A program made the position numbers and the translations under genes. Below, one piece after another: positions 8,796 through 18,497 of a DNA stretch of 40,145 nt. Each line of letters opens with the position of its first letter. Within the stretch, counting starts at the first letter, position 1. The notes under the pieces are model-generated. The model did not search any database. It was not told the DNA's origin and worked only from the letters and a program-made list of their open reading frames with translations. The DNA is from Hyphococcus sp. (GTDB taxonomy: Bacteria; Pseudomonadota; Alphaproteobacteria; Caulobacterales; Parvularculaceae), in assembly GCA_021776245.1 (NCBI GenBank), contig JAJFGF010000043.1, forward strand, positions 1 to 40,145, written 5' to 3'.

Positions 8796-10184
8796 ATGGG
8801 TGGAGTGGAACTGACGCGGATATTTGCATCAATTGCGGCGGCGGGCGCGCTGGCTTTCGCTGTCGTTGGCGCCGCTGAGGCCGCGCCGCGGGGCGCGCCG
8901 GACAGCTTTGCCGATCTTGCTGAAAGGCTGACGCCAGCGGTGGTCAATATTTCGTCGGCGCAACGCGTCAATGGCGGCCGGACTTCCGGCGAGCTGGAGC
9001 CGTTGCAGCGAAAATTTGGACGACCCGCAGTGTCTCTCGGATCGGGCTTTATCATCGATCCGTCGGGGATTGTCGTCACCAATAACCACGTCATCGATAA
9101 TGCTGACGAAATAACTGTAACCCTAAATGACGGTCGTGATTTCAAAGCGACCGTGCGCGGCCGTGACCGCGAAACAGATCTTGCGGTGTTGCAGCTCGAT
9201 GGCGGTTCGACCCGCTTTCCTTCAGTGAAATTTGGCGAACTTGACCGCGCCCGCGTTGGCGACTGGGTGATCGCCATTGGCAATCCGTTTGGGCTTGGCG
9301 GATCTGTAACGGTGGGCATCGTTTCCGCGCGCAACCGCGACATTCAGTCCGGTCAGTATGATGATTTTATTCAGACCGATGCCGCCATTAATCGTGGAAA
9401 TTCCGGCGGCCCTCTTTTTGACCTTGACGGCAATGTCGTTGGCGTCAATACGGCAATTTATTCGCAAACCGGGGGCTCTGTGGGCGTCGGCTTTTCTGTG
9501 CCGGCTGATCTGGCGCAAACAGTTGTCGAACAACTCCTCGAATTTGGCGAAACGCGGCGCGGTTGGCTGGGCGTATCGATTGACGATTTGACGCCGGAAC
9601 TTGCCGCAAGTCTCGGCTTGCGTAATTCCGAGGGCGCCCTCGTTACCGTTGTCCGGCCGAACAGTCCTGCTTCCGACGCCGGCGTCGCGGCAAATGATAT
9701 CATTGTCGAATTTAACCGCCATCCGGTGTCGACCGTACGCGATCTGACCCGTGCAGTCGCCGATACAACGATCGGCTCACGGGTGCAGATGATTGTCATG
9801 CGAGACAATAAGCGCGTTTCGCTGAATGTGACTGTCGACCGTCGCGAAACGCGGCTTTTGGCGGCAAACCCGGCGGCCCCGTTGCCGGCGAATGCGGCGC
9901 GCGGTTCCGGGCTGACATTGCAGGAGCCAACCGAGGAAATCAAACAGGCATATGGGCTGCCGCGTAATGTCGAGGGCGTTGTCGTGACTGCTGTTGATCC
10001 AGACAGCCCTGCGGCGATCGTACTTCAGCCTGGCGATATCATTCTCGAAATTGGCTGGGAGCGTATAACGCGACCGTCGGCGGCCGTCGATAAACTCGGC
10101 AAATTGCGAAACTTAAGCAGCGGTCCGGTGCAGATATATGTTCAGCGCGGCGATCTGTTGTTTTATGAGTCGCTGCGTCCCTAA
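8796..10184 (+). CDS. degP: DegP/HtrA-family periplasmic serine protease, two PDZ domains
   Basis: A 462-residue S1C (Do-type) serine protease/chaperone that degrades misfolded envelope proteins. A signal peptide covers residues 1-30 (cleavage after AEAA). The catalytic triad reads His98 (VVTNNHVID), Asp128 (RETDLAVLQ) and Ser203 (NRGNSGGPLF). PDZ1 spans about 255-345 (RRGWLGVSIDDLTPELA) and PDZ2 about 370-455. The gene follows hflC by 99 bases and may be co-transcribed, grouping two envelope proteolysis systems. Whether it corresponds functionally to DegP, DegQ or the MucD type cannot be decided by eye. Confidence 0.94.
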   Translation: MGGVELTRIFASIAAAGALAFAVVGAAEAAPRGAPDSFADLAERLTPAVVNISSAQRVNGGRTSGELEPLQRKFGRPAVSLGSGFIIDPSGIVVTNNHVIDNADEITVTLNDGRDFKATVRGRDRETDLAVLQLDGGSTRFPSVKFGELDRARVGDWVIAIGNPFGLGGSVTVGIVSARNRDIQSGQYDDFIQTDAAINRGNSGGPLFDLDGNVVGVNTAIYSQTGGSVGVGFSVPADLAQTVVEQLLEFGETRRGWLGVSIDDLTPELAASLGLRNSEGALVTVVRPNSPASDAGVAANDIIVEFNRHPVSTVRDLTRAVADTTIGSRVQMIVMRDNKRVSLNVTVDRRETRLLAANPAAPLPANAARGSGLTLQEPTEEIKQAYGLPRNVEGVVVTAVDPDSPAAIVLQPGDIILEIGWERITRPSAAVDKLGKLRNLSSGPVQIYVQRGDLLFYESLRP

Positions 10185-10203
10185 ACCGCGCACCTTGTTC
10201 GAA

Positions 10204-10255
10204 TTGAGAAAGGCGCCGGATTGGGCGGCGCCTGACGGCTTCGGGCGGCGCCGCG
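10204..10255. terminator. Possible bidirectional terminator hairpin between degP and the entericidin gene
   Basis: The short convergent gap contains GGCGCC-type inverted repeats (GGCGGCGCC ... GGCGCC around 10224-10252) that can fold into a GC-rich hairpin on either strand. There is no clear T-tract, so intrinsic termination is uncertain. Confidence 0.3.
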
Positions 10256-10259
10256 GATT

Positions 10260-10379
10260 TCAGTCGATTGCTTCGTCGATGGCTTCGCCGGTGTTCTCAA
10301 TATCGCGACCGACGCCTTTGATTGTTTCGCATGCTGATAACAAAAACAATCCTGATAAAATCAGAATAAGCGCACGCAT
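10260..10379 (-). CDS. Entericidin A/B-family small lipoprotein
   Basis: A 39-codon gene. The N-terminus MRALILILSGLFLLSAC is a lipoprotein signal with the lipobox LSAC, acylated at Cys17. The mature part is about 23 residues (CETIKGVGRDIENTGEAIDEA...), matching the entericidin pattern of C-x-T-x-x-G-x-G-x-D-I-x-x-x-G. A strong AGGAGG Shine-Dalgarno lies 5 bases before the ATG. Entericidins are small membrane lipopeptides; in enterobacteria they form an antidote/toxin-like pair linked to stationary-phase lysis, but in alphaproteobacteria single copies are common and the role is unclear. It lies 71 bases downstream of serB on the same strand and converges with degP. Confidence 0.88.
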   Translation of the reverse strand: MRALILILSGLFLLSACETIKGVGRDIENTGEAIDEAID

Positions 10380-10450
10380 AAATCCTCCTTTGTGATCGGT
10401 AAGCTGCAAACAGCTGAAAAATAGTGATTCTCATGCCCGGAAAGCAGCGG

Positions 10451-11329
10451 CTAGGTTAGTGCAAATTCTGACATTTTGACACCCTGCAAATATAAAAGTG
10501 CTGTCAGGTCGCCATGATCGATCCGCGTGTGAGCAGCCTCAGCAACCGCCGGTTTGGCGTGATAGGCAACGCCCAATCCGGCGCTCTCGAGCATCGATAG
10601 GTCATTTGCGCCGTCCCCGACAGCGAGCGTCTGGTCAAGGGCTATAGCCTTGTCCCTGGCGATGCGGTGAAGTGCGTTTTGTTTTGCGGCGCGCCCGAGT
10701 ATTGGTTCCGCAACGGCGCCGGTAAGCACACCGTCGCTAATGCATAAATCATTCGCTTGTGTGGTGTGAAAGCCTGTCGCCGCGGCGACCCGGTCGGTAA
10801 AAAACGTGAATCCGCCAGAAACAAGCGCTGTCACAGCGCCCATTTTGTTCATTGTCTGCACCAGAATGCGTGCGCCGGACGTAAGTGCGATGCGGCGCTC
10901 AAAGGTTTCCATGAGAGCGCTTTCCGGCACGCCTTTCAACATCGCGACGCGTTCTTTCAGGGCCGCCTCGAAGTCAAGCTCGCCGCGCATGGCGCGTTCA
11001 GTGATCGCGGATATTTCTGCCCGTTTACCGGCAAATTCAGCCAGTTCATCGATACATTCCTGCTGGATGATCGTTGAATCCATATCGGCGATAAGGAGTT
11101 TTTTGCGCCGGTTGTGAGCGGGCAGTATATTAATATCCACTGGAAAACCCGCCAAAGATTGGCGCGCGATATGGATCGCATCATAGTCCGTAACGGCCAG
11201 ATCATAGGCAATACCGTCGGCAAGCTCCTGGATTTCACTATTTGGAAATAAACCGCTAAGGCGCTCCCTCAACGATATTTCAATCGCCGGCGACGCAGGG
11301 TGAGCGATCATGGACAAAATATAGGCCAT
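10451..11329 (-). CDS. serB: Phosphoserine phosphatase
   Basis: The last step of serine biosynthesis: hydrolysis of L-phosphoserine. Started at ATG 11329 the protein has 292 residues. The frame stays open 44 codons further, but that would run into miaA on the other strand. The N-terminal 70 residues resemble the ACT-like part of alphaproteobacterial SerB. The HAD core starts with LLIADMDST (Asp82 nucleophile, Asp84 acid/base). TALVSGGFTFF is motif II and VGDGANDLSML the metal-binding motif. Start codons of serB and miaA are only 19 bases apart, so promoters must lie inside each other's coding regions or be shared. Confidence 0.94.
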   Translation of the reverse strand: MAYILSMIAHPASPAIEISLRERLSGLFPNSEIQELADGIAYDLAVTDYDAIHIARQSLAGFPVDINILPAHNRRKKLLIADMDSTIIQQECIDELAEFAGKRAEISAITERAMRGELDFEAALKERVAMLKGVPESALMETFERRIALTSGARILVQTMNKMGAVTALVSGGFTFFTDRVAAATGFHTTQANDLCISDGVLTGAVAEPILGRAAKQNALHRIARDKAIALDQTLAVGDGANDLSMLESAGLGVAYHAKPAVAEAAHTRIDHGDLTALLYLQGVKMSEFALT

Positions 11330-11348
11330 TCGGGTACGGAAGACTCCT

Positions 11349-12257
11349 ATGCGCGATGCACGCCTCATCTTTATCGCAGGGCCTACCGCCAGCGGCAAGT
11401 CGGCGGCTGCGATGTCGCTCGCAGAAGCCATCGGCGGTGAGATCGTCAATGCCGACGCCATGCAGGTCTATCGGGATCTGCGCATATTGACCGCGCGACC
11501 GACAAGAGCGGACGAAGCGCAAATCCCGCATCATCTCTACGGTTTTCTCGATGGCGCCGCGCCTTGTTCGGCTGGCCGATGGGCCCGCGCCGCCGCAAAA
11601 AAAATTTCTGAGATTCAAAGCCGAAAAACGCCGGTCATTGTTACGGGCGGGACCGGCCTCTATTTCCGTTCGCTTGAAGAGGGACTTTCGCCAATTCCGG
11701 AAACACCGCCAACGATTCGCGAAATGGCCGCGGCCCGACGGAAGTTCCTGGGCGCAGCGGCGTTCCGGGAAGAAGTGGTCACGCGCGATCCGGCAATGGC
11801 GCATTTGCCTGAAGGCGATGCGCAGCGATTGCAGCGCGCCTGGGAGGTTTTTGAAGCGACCGGTCGCCCGCTTTCTTATTTTCAGAACTTGCCCCGCCGT
11901 CCGCTGATTGAGGCGGCGGCGGAAAAAATCATCATCGCGCCTTCCCGCGATGCGCTTTATGCGCGCTGCGATCGGCGTGCGGCGGATATGCTGAATACTG
12001 GCGCCCTTGATGAAGTGCGCGCGTTGCTTGCACGCAATCTTGATCCTTCGCTGCCGGTCATGAAGGCCCTGGGGCCGCCGGAAATTGCTTCTTTGTTACG
12101 CGGCGAGGCGACTCGCGAAGAGACCTTGGCGGCGCTGCAACAAAATACGCGGCGTTTTGCCAAACGCCAGCTCACTTGGTTCCGTAATCAGGCGCAGGGC
12201 TGGCCGCGGGTGGAAAATGCGCCAGATGCGGCGGCGAGGCTGGCGGGCGAAACGTGA
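11349..12257 (+). CDS. miaA: tRNA dimethylallyltransferase
   Basis: Transfers a dimethylallyl group to A37 of tRNAs reading UNN codons, the first step to ms2i6A. The 302-residue protein has the P-loop GPTASGKS at 11-18 and NADAMQVYRDL at 34-44, where an acidic residue binds the substrate. Further conserved parts are RPTRADEAQIPHHLYGF and VTGGTGLYFRSLEEGL (near residues 99-114). The C-terminal QLTWFRNQ is the usual MiaA ending. The gene is divergent from serB. Family length is about 300, so it is complete. Confidence 0.95.
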   Translation: MRDARLIFIAGPTASGKSAAAMSLAEAIGGEIVNADAMQVYRDLRILTARPTRADEAQIPHHLYGFLDGAAPCSAGRWARAAAKKISEIQSRKTPVIVTGGTGLYFRSLEEGLSPIPETPPTIREMAAARRKFLGAAAFREEVVTRDPAMAHLPEGDAQRLQRAWEVFEATGRPLSYFQNLPRRPLIEAAAEKIIIAPSRDALYARCDRRAADMLNTGALDEVRALLARNLDPSLPVMKALGPPEIASLLRGEATREETLAALQQNTRRFAKRQLTWFRNQAQGWPRVENAPDAAARLAGET

Positions 12258-12362
12258 CACTCAGCGTCCGGCATTTCAGTGAATTTAGGATGCGGTTATG
12301 GTCCGGGCGCGCTATCGTAACTAAAGTCGGCGGAAATCAGTTTTCGGGAAAGGGGAATTCCA

Positions 12363-12824
12363 ATGAAAAAAACCCTGATGGCAATTTTGTGCGCCTGGGT
12401 GAGCGCAACGTCATTTGCACTGGCGGGCGCCGAGCAGGAAATGCTTGAGGCGGACCGCGCATTTGCCGCGATGGCGGCTGAAAAGGGCGCACCGGCCGCC
12501 TTCGCAGCTTTCGCTGCTGAAGACGTCAGAATGTTTCCCGGTGGAAGCCAACCCTATGCCGGCCGCGACCAAATGATCGAGGAATTTTCTGACTGGCCGG
12601 AGGGTGCAGTGCTTGAATGGTCGCCGGTTGAAGCCGTCGCTGCGCCGGGTGGCGATTTTGGATTTACCTGGGGCCGCTATATTTATACCAGCCGGAACGA
12701 GGCTGGCGAAGAAAATGTCGGGCACGGAAAATATGTCTCGGTCTGGCGCCGGGAGGCGGCCGGCGCGTGGAAGTTTGTTGCTGATATTGGCAACGCCAAT
12801 CCCGATCCGGCCGCCCCGGAGTAA
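12363..12824 (+). CDS. Small secreted SnoaL/DUF4440-like protein
   Basis: A protein of 153 residues with a signal peptide (residues 1-21, cleaved after FALAG), then a single NTF2-like domain: EMLEADRAFAAMAAEKG, FAAEDVRMFPGG, GRDQMIEEF, and a terminal WKFVADIGN strand. This layout is typical of DUF4440/SnoaL-like proteins, which have widely different or unknown functions. AAAGGGGA before the ATG is a good ribosome-binding site. It stands alone, about 105 bases after miaA. This is the second secreted cone-fold protein in the window, but it is not obviously a paralogue of the 400-residue one. Confidence 0.8.
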   Translation: MKKTLMAILCAWVSATSFALAGAEQEMLEADRAFAAMAAEKGAPAAFAAFAAEDVRMFPGGSQPYAGRDQMIEEFSDWPEGAVLEWSPVEAVAAPGGDFGFTWGRYIYTSRNEAGEENVGHGKYVSVWRREAAGAWKFVADIGNANPDPAAPE

Positions 12825-13091
12825 GCGCCCTGGGCCGTGGCGCGGGGAATGCCAAATCCCAAAACATCACTGGAATCAATAATTTCTGGCCTATCTTTTT
12901 TGACGGTAATTGGTCATGACCGATCCGGAAATCACCTGCAAATTCGAGGAACGGTGATTTGCGCTGATGTTGCAATAGATCACCGCCGGCGTTATGAAAT
13001 AACGCTTCTAGCAGGACCGTCCGGGGGTTGTGAATTTCGGTCTTAATATGGGGTCGTAACCGTGTGAGGCGCCGCCTTGCGCTTTCGAGTA
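12825..13091. other. Intergenic stretch without a recognisable gene
   Basis: Between the small SnoaL-like gene and the promoter before the VTT protein gene I see no convincing open reading frame, RNA gene or terminator. The frame of the downstream gene is open back to 13077 but does not look coding there. Confidence 0.5.
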
Positions 13092-13118
13092 TTGCAGTCC
13101 CCGGGGAGACGGCGCTCG

Positions 13119-13124
13119 TATAAT
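13119..13124 (+). promoter_or_regulatory. Candidate -10 element of the VTT-protein gene
   Basis: A perfect TATAAT lies 24 bases before ATG 13149. The only -35-like hexamer (TTGCAG, 13092-13097) is 21 bases away, longer than usual, and a CCCCGGGG palindrome (13099-13106) sits between. Transcription would begin near 13131, which supports 13149 as the true start codon. Confidence 0.4.
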
Positions 13125-13148
13125 ATAGGGTCGGGACCGGTTCAGAGT

Positions 13149-13916
13149 ATGGTCGAATTCCTGCGCCAACTTGGGCGCTTTCTCAATTCCATGGACGCCA
13201 AAGCGATAACCTCGCTGGCTGTTTCCCTGACGCTCCTGATCTTCGTCGTTCTGATGTTTCTGTTCGGCCAGCAATGGCTGCATCTCAATGAAGACGGTGC
13301 AGTGTTAACGCTTGTAGCGCGGGCGGCGGAATCGCCTTGGGCGATACTCGGGGTGATCTCGGTTTTTTCTTTGCTCGCCCTGACAGGTTTTCCCCAGATT
13401 CTGCTTTTTACCGTGACGATTATCGCTTTTGGCCCAAAAAACGGCGCGATCTATTCATGGGTCGCAACGATGGTCAGTGCGACACTGACCTTCGGTCTCG
13501 GTCACTTCCTCGGCGGACGCTGGATCCGCCGTCTCGGCGGCGATCGAGTGCACCGCAGCATCGACTTTATCGGCGGCCACGGAATTTTGGCGAGCGGGCT
13601 GGTGCGCGTTGTGCCTTCGGCGCCCTTTATCGTCGTCAACGCGGCGGCAGGGGCCGCGCATATCCCGATGTGGAAGTTCTGGACCGGCACTGGGATCGGG
13701 ATCGTGCCGAAAATCATGCTTGTCGCGTTGCTCGGCGTGATGGCCCCGGACGCCGACGTATTGAAGGAAGGCGTCAGCGGCGTTGTCGATTTCTTCACCA
13801 GCCGGGAGCCGGCCGATCTTGCTCTTGTCGCGCTTATTGTCGCCGGGTGGGTGGGCTTCCTTCTAGCCATGCGCTGGATCTACAAGCGCATCAGTCGGCG
13901 AGAGAGCGCCTATTAA
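13149..13916 (+). CDS. TVP38/TMEM64-family (VTT domain) membrane protein
   Basis: A 255-residue integral membrane protein when started at ATG 13149; the frame is open upstream to 13077, but a candidate promoter lies in that extension. The VTT/SNARE-associated domain covers residues about 65-190. GFPQILLFTVTIIAFGPKNG is the first re-entrant region, FIGGHGILASGLVRVVPSAPF the conserved R-x-x-P motif, and NAAAGAAHIPMWKFWTGTGIGIVPK the second. TM helices lie near 22-42 and 225-245. Distant DedA-like relatives act in lipid or ion movement across the inner membrane; the substrate here is unknown. Confidence 0.85.
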   Translation: MVEFLRQLGRFLNSMDAKAITSLAVSLTLLIFVVLMFLFGQQWLHLNEDGAVLTLVARAAESPWAILGVISVFSLLALTGFPQILLFTVTIIAFGPKNGAIYSWVATMVSATLTFGLGHFLGGRWIRRLGGDRVHRSIDFIGGHGILASGLVRVVPSAPFIVVNAAAGAAHIPMWKFWTGTGIGIVPKIMLVALLGVMAPDADVLKEGVSGVVDFFTSREPADLALVALIVAGWVGFLLAMRWIYKRISRRESAY

Positions 13917-14050
13917 TAGAAAGATCGTCGACATCGCGAGAATCCTGTTAACGAGTTGAGCGGTAAAGCCATATGCTGGAAGTGAAAAAGCCCAGACTTT
14001 CCAGCTTTGTTGACGATTTAGGAACGCATTAAGGATAAAAACGCGGGTAA

Positions 14051-15121
<1,071 letters not shown>

Positions 15122-15140
15122 CAGGTTTACTTAGCGAGGC

Positions 15141-16052
15141 ATGGAATTTTTAGGACAGGACAGGCGGGAAGGGCTGGGACGTAAGGCGAACTCCCGTTTT
15201 GTTTTGTTCCTGCTTATTGCTGTCTCCGTCCTGCTGCTGCTCTCCAGCCTTTATTCGGCGCAAGCTTCAGTTTTCAAAAAAGCCCGCGAAGGCGTTATTG
15301 ACGCAGCTTCGCCAGTGCTGGAGTTTTTTGCCGGTCCGATTGCTTATTTCAACGATGTCACGGGCTCCGTCTCAGACTATTTTAATGTTCTCGAACAGAA
15401 CAAGGCGCTGCGCCAGGAAAACGCCGAGCTGCGTCAGTGGATGGAACAAGCCCTTGAGCTGCGTGAAACTGTCGCCGCCTATCAAGGCCTGCAATCCTAT
15501 GCGGCGCCGCCGCAGGCTCAGCCAATCGACGCGTATGTTATTGGAGAAGCTAATGACGCCTTCGCCCGGTCGATGATCGTAAATGCAGGCCGGATCCGCA
15601 ATGTCGAATCCGGTCAGGCGGTGGTCGACGAAAAAGGCCTTGTTGGGCGCATCGTTGATACTGGCGCACATGCGTCACGGGTTTTGTTGCTGACCGATAT
15701 TCAAAGCCGGGTGCCGGTTTATATCGAAGGCGCTGATGTTGAGGGCATCCTTGTCGGTAAGACGAGAGACGATCCAACGATCAGTTTTACGGAAAGTTCG
15801 GCGCCAATAGAAGTTATACCTGGACAGCGGGTGCTGACTTCGGGGGCGGGCGGGGTCATGCCGCGCGGATTGCCGGTCGGCTTTGTTGAAGGCATGGCGG
15901 GTGACGATATCCTGATTAATCTATATACAAATTACGTGCGAACGCGTCTGGTGCGTATCATCAATTATGAATTCCCGGCCATTGGCGCGGGCGGCGCAGA
16001 AGAAGCGCCAACGCCCGTGGAATCGGACGGGCCGGCGCCGGCGGAAGGGTGA
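15141..16052 (+). CDS. mreC: Rod-shape determining protein MreC
   Basis: A 303-residue bitopic protein linking MreB to the periplasmic PBP2/RodA synthase. A cytoplasmic N-terminus of about 18 residues precedes one membrane helix at about 20-40 (FVLFLLIAVSVLLLLSSLYS). A coiled coil follows at about 85-115 (NVLEQNKALRQENAELRQWMEQALEL). The two-lobed beta domain covers 125-280, with VDEKGLVGRIVDTGAHASRVLLLTD as its signature. The C-terminal tail is Pro/Ala/Glu-rich. The gene lies 19 bases after mreB, and mreD follows 3 bases later. Confidence 0.95.
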   Translation: MEFLGQDRREGLGRKANSRFVLFLLIAVSVLLLLSSLYSAQASVFKKAREGVIDAASPVLEFFAGPIAYFNDVTGSVSDYFNVLEQNKALRQENAELRQWMEQALELRETVAAYQGLQSYAAPPQAQPIDAYVIGEANDAFARSMIVNAGRIRNVESGQAVVDEKGLVGRIVDTGAHASRVLLLTDIQSRVPVYIEGADVEGILVGKTRDDPTISFTESSAPIEVIPGQRVLTSGAGGVMPRGLPVGFVEGMAGDDILINLYTNYVRTRLVRIINYEFPAIGAGGAEEAPTPVESDGPAPAEG

Positions 16053-16055
16053 AGC

Positions 16056-16568
16056 ATGGGCTATCGCGCTGAAAACCTGCTTCGGCTTTTTAAAGCAGCG
16101 GCGCCGACATTGCTGGGAATTTTCGGCGTCATTATTCTCGCCCTGCCAGTCCGGTTATTTGAAGGCGCAATACCGACGCCGATCATCCCGCTGGTTATCG
16201 TTTTTTTCTGGTCCATTTATGGACCCAACTATCTTCCCGCGCTGAGCGTGTTTTTGATCGGCCTTTTACAGGATCTCTTAACGGGCGGTCCGCTTGGCTT
16301 GTGGGCCGGCGTTTACCTTGTGGCTCAGTTCGTCGTGATGTCGCAGAGATCATATTTCATGGGCCGCGAACAAAAAGTGGTTTGGCTGGGATTTGCCTTG
16401 GTGGCGGCGGGCGCAAGCGTTATTCTGTGGCTCGTAATGAGTTTGATGTCTGGCGTCCTTTTGCCGGCTGGCGCGCTTTTGTTTCAGATGCTCGCCACGG
16501 TTATGATCTATCCGCTGTTCGGCGTAGCGTTCGGCGAATTGCATCGTCGCGTGTTGGTGGAGGTCTAG
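16056..16568 (+). CDS. mreD: Rod-shape determining protein MreD
   Basis: A 170-residue inner-membrane protein with about five membrane helices; it belongs to the elongasome with MreC, PBP2 and RodA. Sequence conservation in the family is weak. The assignment rests on size, hydrophobic profile, the segment ALSVFLIGLLQDLLTGGPLGLWAGVYLVA (residues 66-95, containing the typical G-LxD-x-x-x-x-P-LG motif) and the position between mreC and mrdA. Confidence 0.93.
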   Translation: MGYRAENLLRLFKAAAPTLLGIFGVIILALPVRLFEGAIPTPIIPLVIVFFWSIYGPNYLPALSVFLIGLLQDLLTGGPLGLWAGVYLVAQFVVMSQRSYFMGREQKVVWLGFALVAAGASVILWLVMSLMSGVLLPAGALLFQMLATVMIYPLFGVAFGELHRRVLVEV

Positions 16569-16569
16569 G

Positions 16570-18492
16570 ATGGTGCGCGTCAATTCTCACGACCCGGAAC
16601 GCCAGGAGGTCGTCACAAGGCGCACCATGCTGCTTGGCGGTGGTTTTAGTGTGTTGATGGCCGGGATTGCCGGACGGCTATATCAGCTGCAAATTCTTGA
16701 CCACCGAAAATATGTCGATCTGGCGCAGGAAAATCAGTTCAACCGGCGCATTTTAACGCCTCTGCGTGGCGAGATCATAGATCGTTTTGGCAATGTGCTG
16801 GCGTCGAACAGGAAAAATTTCAGACTGCTTTTCATCCCGGAGCAGGCGCGCGATGTTGATGCGGCGCTTGATAAGATATCGCAAATTGTGCCGATCAATC
16901 AGGATAAGCGCGCCCGGATAATGCGGGAGATTCGCCGACGCGGAACGTTTACGCCAATCCAGATAGAAGACAATCTGTCATGGCGTGAATTTTCCAAGCT
17001 CAATTTCGAGCTTCCACATCTGGCGGGTATTTTACCTGATGTCGGCGAGACGCGAGACTACCCGTTTTCAGAAGCCTCCGCCTTTGTCATCGGCTATGTC
17101 GGCGCTGTTACTGAATCCGACCTTGATGCGGAGGAAAACGACGCGGATCGCGTGTTGCTGCGTCAGCCTGGCTTTAAGATTGGCCGGGATGGTCTTGAGC
17201 GCACTTATGAAAAGGAATTGCGCGGCGCTGCAGGCGAAATGAGTGTCAAAGTCAACGCCCATGGCCGCGTTATCGAAGAAATTCGAAATAATGCGATGCC
17301 GCCAGTACAGGGCAAAACTCTGGCGCTAACGATCGATGCAGAGTTGCAGGAAACGGCGACGAACGAACTCAAAGATGAGAGCGCCGCCGCTGTGGTGATG
17401 GACGCTGTCACCGGCGATATTCTGGTATTGGCGTCTACGCCCGCGTTTAATCCGAACGATTTTAATGTCGGCATCAACCCGACGCTTTGGAAGTCGCTCA
17501 ACCAAAGTCCCTACAAGCCGCTCTTGAACAAGCCGATCTCGGGCGTTTATCCGCCTGGTTCGACATTCAAAATTATCAGCGCAATCGCCGCGCAACAATC
17601 AGGCGTGCGCCCAAACCATACTGCGCACTGCACAGGCAAGGTCTGGTACGGCAATCGTTTTTTTCACTGCTGGAAGCGCGGCGGCCATGGCACGCTCAAC
17701 ATGAAGGGTGCGCTTAAGCATTCCTGTGACGTCTATTTTTACGAAATCGCCAAGCAATTAGAGATCGATATTCTCGGCGATGTCGCGCGTAAATTTGGAT
17801 TGGGTCAAACCTATGAATTGGGAATTTCCGGACAGCAGCGGGGCGTTGTGCCGGACCGCGCATGGAAGCGCAATTATTTTGCGGGATCGCCGGAAAACCA
17901 GCCCTGGTTTCAGGGCGAAACGCTTTCCTGCATTATCGGTCAAGGTTATGTATCGTCAACGCCGCTGCAACTGGCCGTGATGACGGCGCGGATTGCAACA
18001 GGACGGGCAGTGCGGCCGCGTTTGGTGCGCGCGGTCGGCGATCTGGTGTCGCCGACGCCGGAAGCGCCGCTGATTGATATTGACGAAAAATATATGGATG
18101 TGGTTCGCGCTGGAATGAACGCCGTTACCAATGAAGGCGGAACTGCCGCGCGGTCACGTCTTGAAGACCCCGCCTGGCAACTCGCCGGCAAGACGGGAAC
18201 CAGCCAAGTTTATCAGATAACCGCTGAGGACCGTGCGCGCGGCCTTGCAAAACCCGAGGACCTTCCATGGGAACGCCGGGATCATGCGCTTTTTGTCAGT
18301 TACATGCCTTATGAAAATCCGCGTTATGTTTGTTCGGTGGTGATTGAACACGGCATTGGCGGATCACGCGCAGCGGGTCCCAAGGCGCGCGAGATTATGC
18401 GTGCCGTGGCGGCGAAAAATCCCGCGTCAAGGCCCGCCATTGATCCGCGGAGTTTGGTTCAACGACCGATGTCAACGCGTAAGAAGGGGTAG
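16570..18492 (+). CDS. mrdA: Penicillin-binding protein 2, elongasome transpeptidase
   Basis: Cross-links peptidoglycan during cell elongation, working with the glycosyltransferase RodA. The 640-residue protein has one membrane helix (about 20-38), a pedestal domain starting with RGEIIDRFGNVLASN (66-80) and a transpeptidase domain. Active-site motifs are S331TFK334, S385CD387 and K541TGT544. A segment with Cys354, Cys367, His373 and Cys386 resembles the metal site reported for some PBP2 proteins. It starts one base after mreD and is followed after 5 bases by rodA, the usual PBP2-RodA pairing. Confidence 0.97.
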   Translation: MVRVNSHDPERQEVVTRRTMLLGGGFSVLMAGIAGRLYQLQILDHRKYVDLAQENQFNRRILTPLRGEIIDRFGNVLASNRKNFRLLFIPEQARDVDAALDKISQIVPINQDKRARIMREIRRRGTFTPIQIEDNLSWREFSKLNFELPHLAGILPDVGETRDYPFSEASAFVIGYVGAVTESDLDAEENDADRVLLRQPGFKIGRDGLERTYEKELRGAAGEMSVKVNAHGRVIEEIRNNAMPPVQGKTLALTIDAELQETATNELKDESAAAVVMDAVTGDILVLASTPAFNPNDFNVGINPTLWKSLNQSPYKPLLNKPISGVYPPGSTFKIISAIAAQQSGVRPNHTAHCTGKVWYGNRFFHCWKRGGHGTLNMKGALKHSCDVYFYEIAKQLEIDILGDVARKFGLGQTYELGISGQQRGVVPDRAWKRNYFAGSPENQPWFQGETLSCIIGQGYVSSTPLQLAVMTARIATGRAVRPRLVRAVGDLVSPTPEAPLIDIDEKYMDVVRAGMNAVTNEGGTAARSRLEDPAWQLAGKTGTSQVYQITAEDRARGLAKPEDLPWERRDHALFVSYMPYENPRYVCSVVIEHGIGGSRAAGPKAREIMRAVAAKNPASRPAIDPRSLVQRPMSTRKKG

Positions 18493-18497
18493 CAGCG

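Noticed and set aside
14009-14035. TTGACG with GGATAA downstream as mreB promoter
   Set aside because: The -10 match is poor (GGATAA at 17 bases); not strong enough to list.
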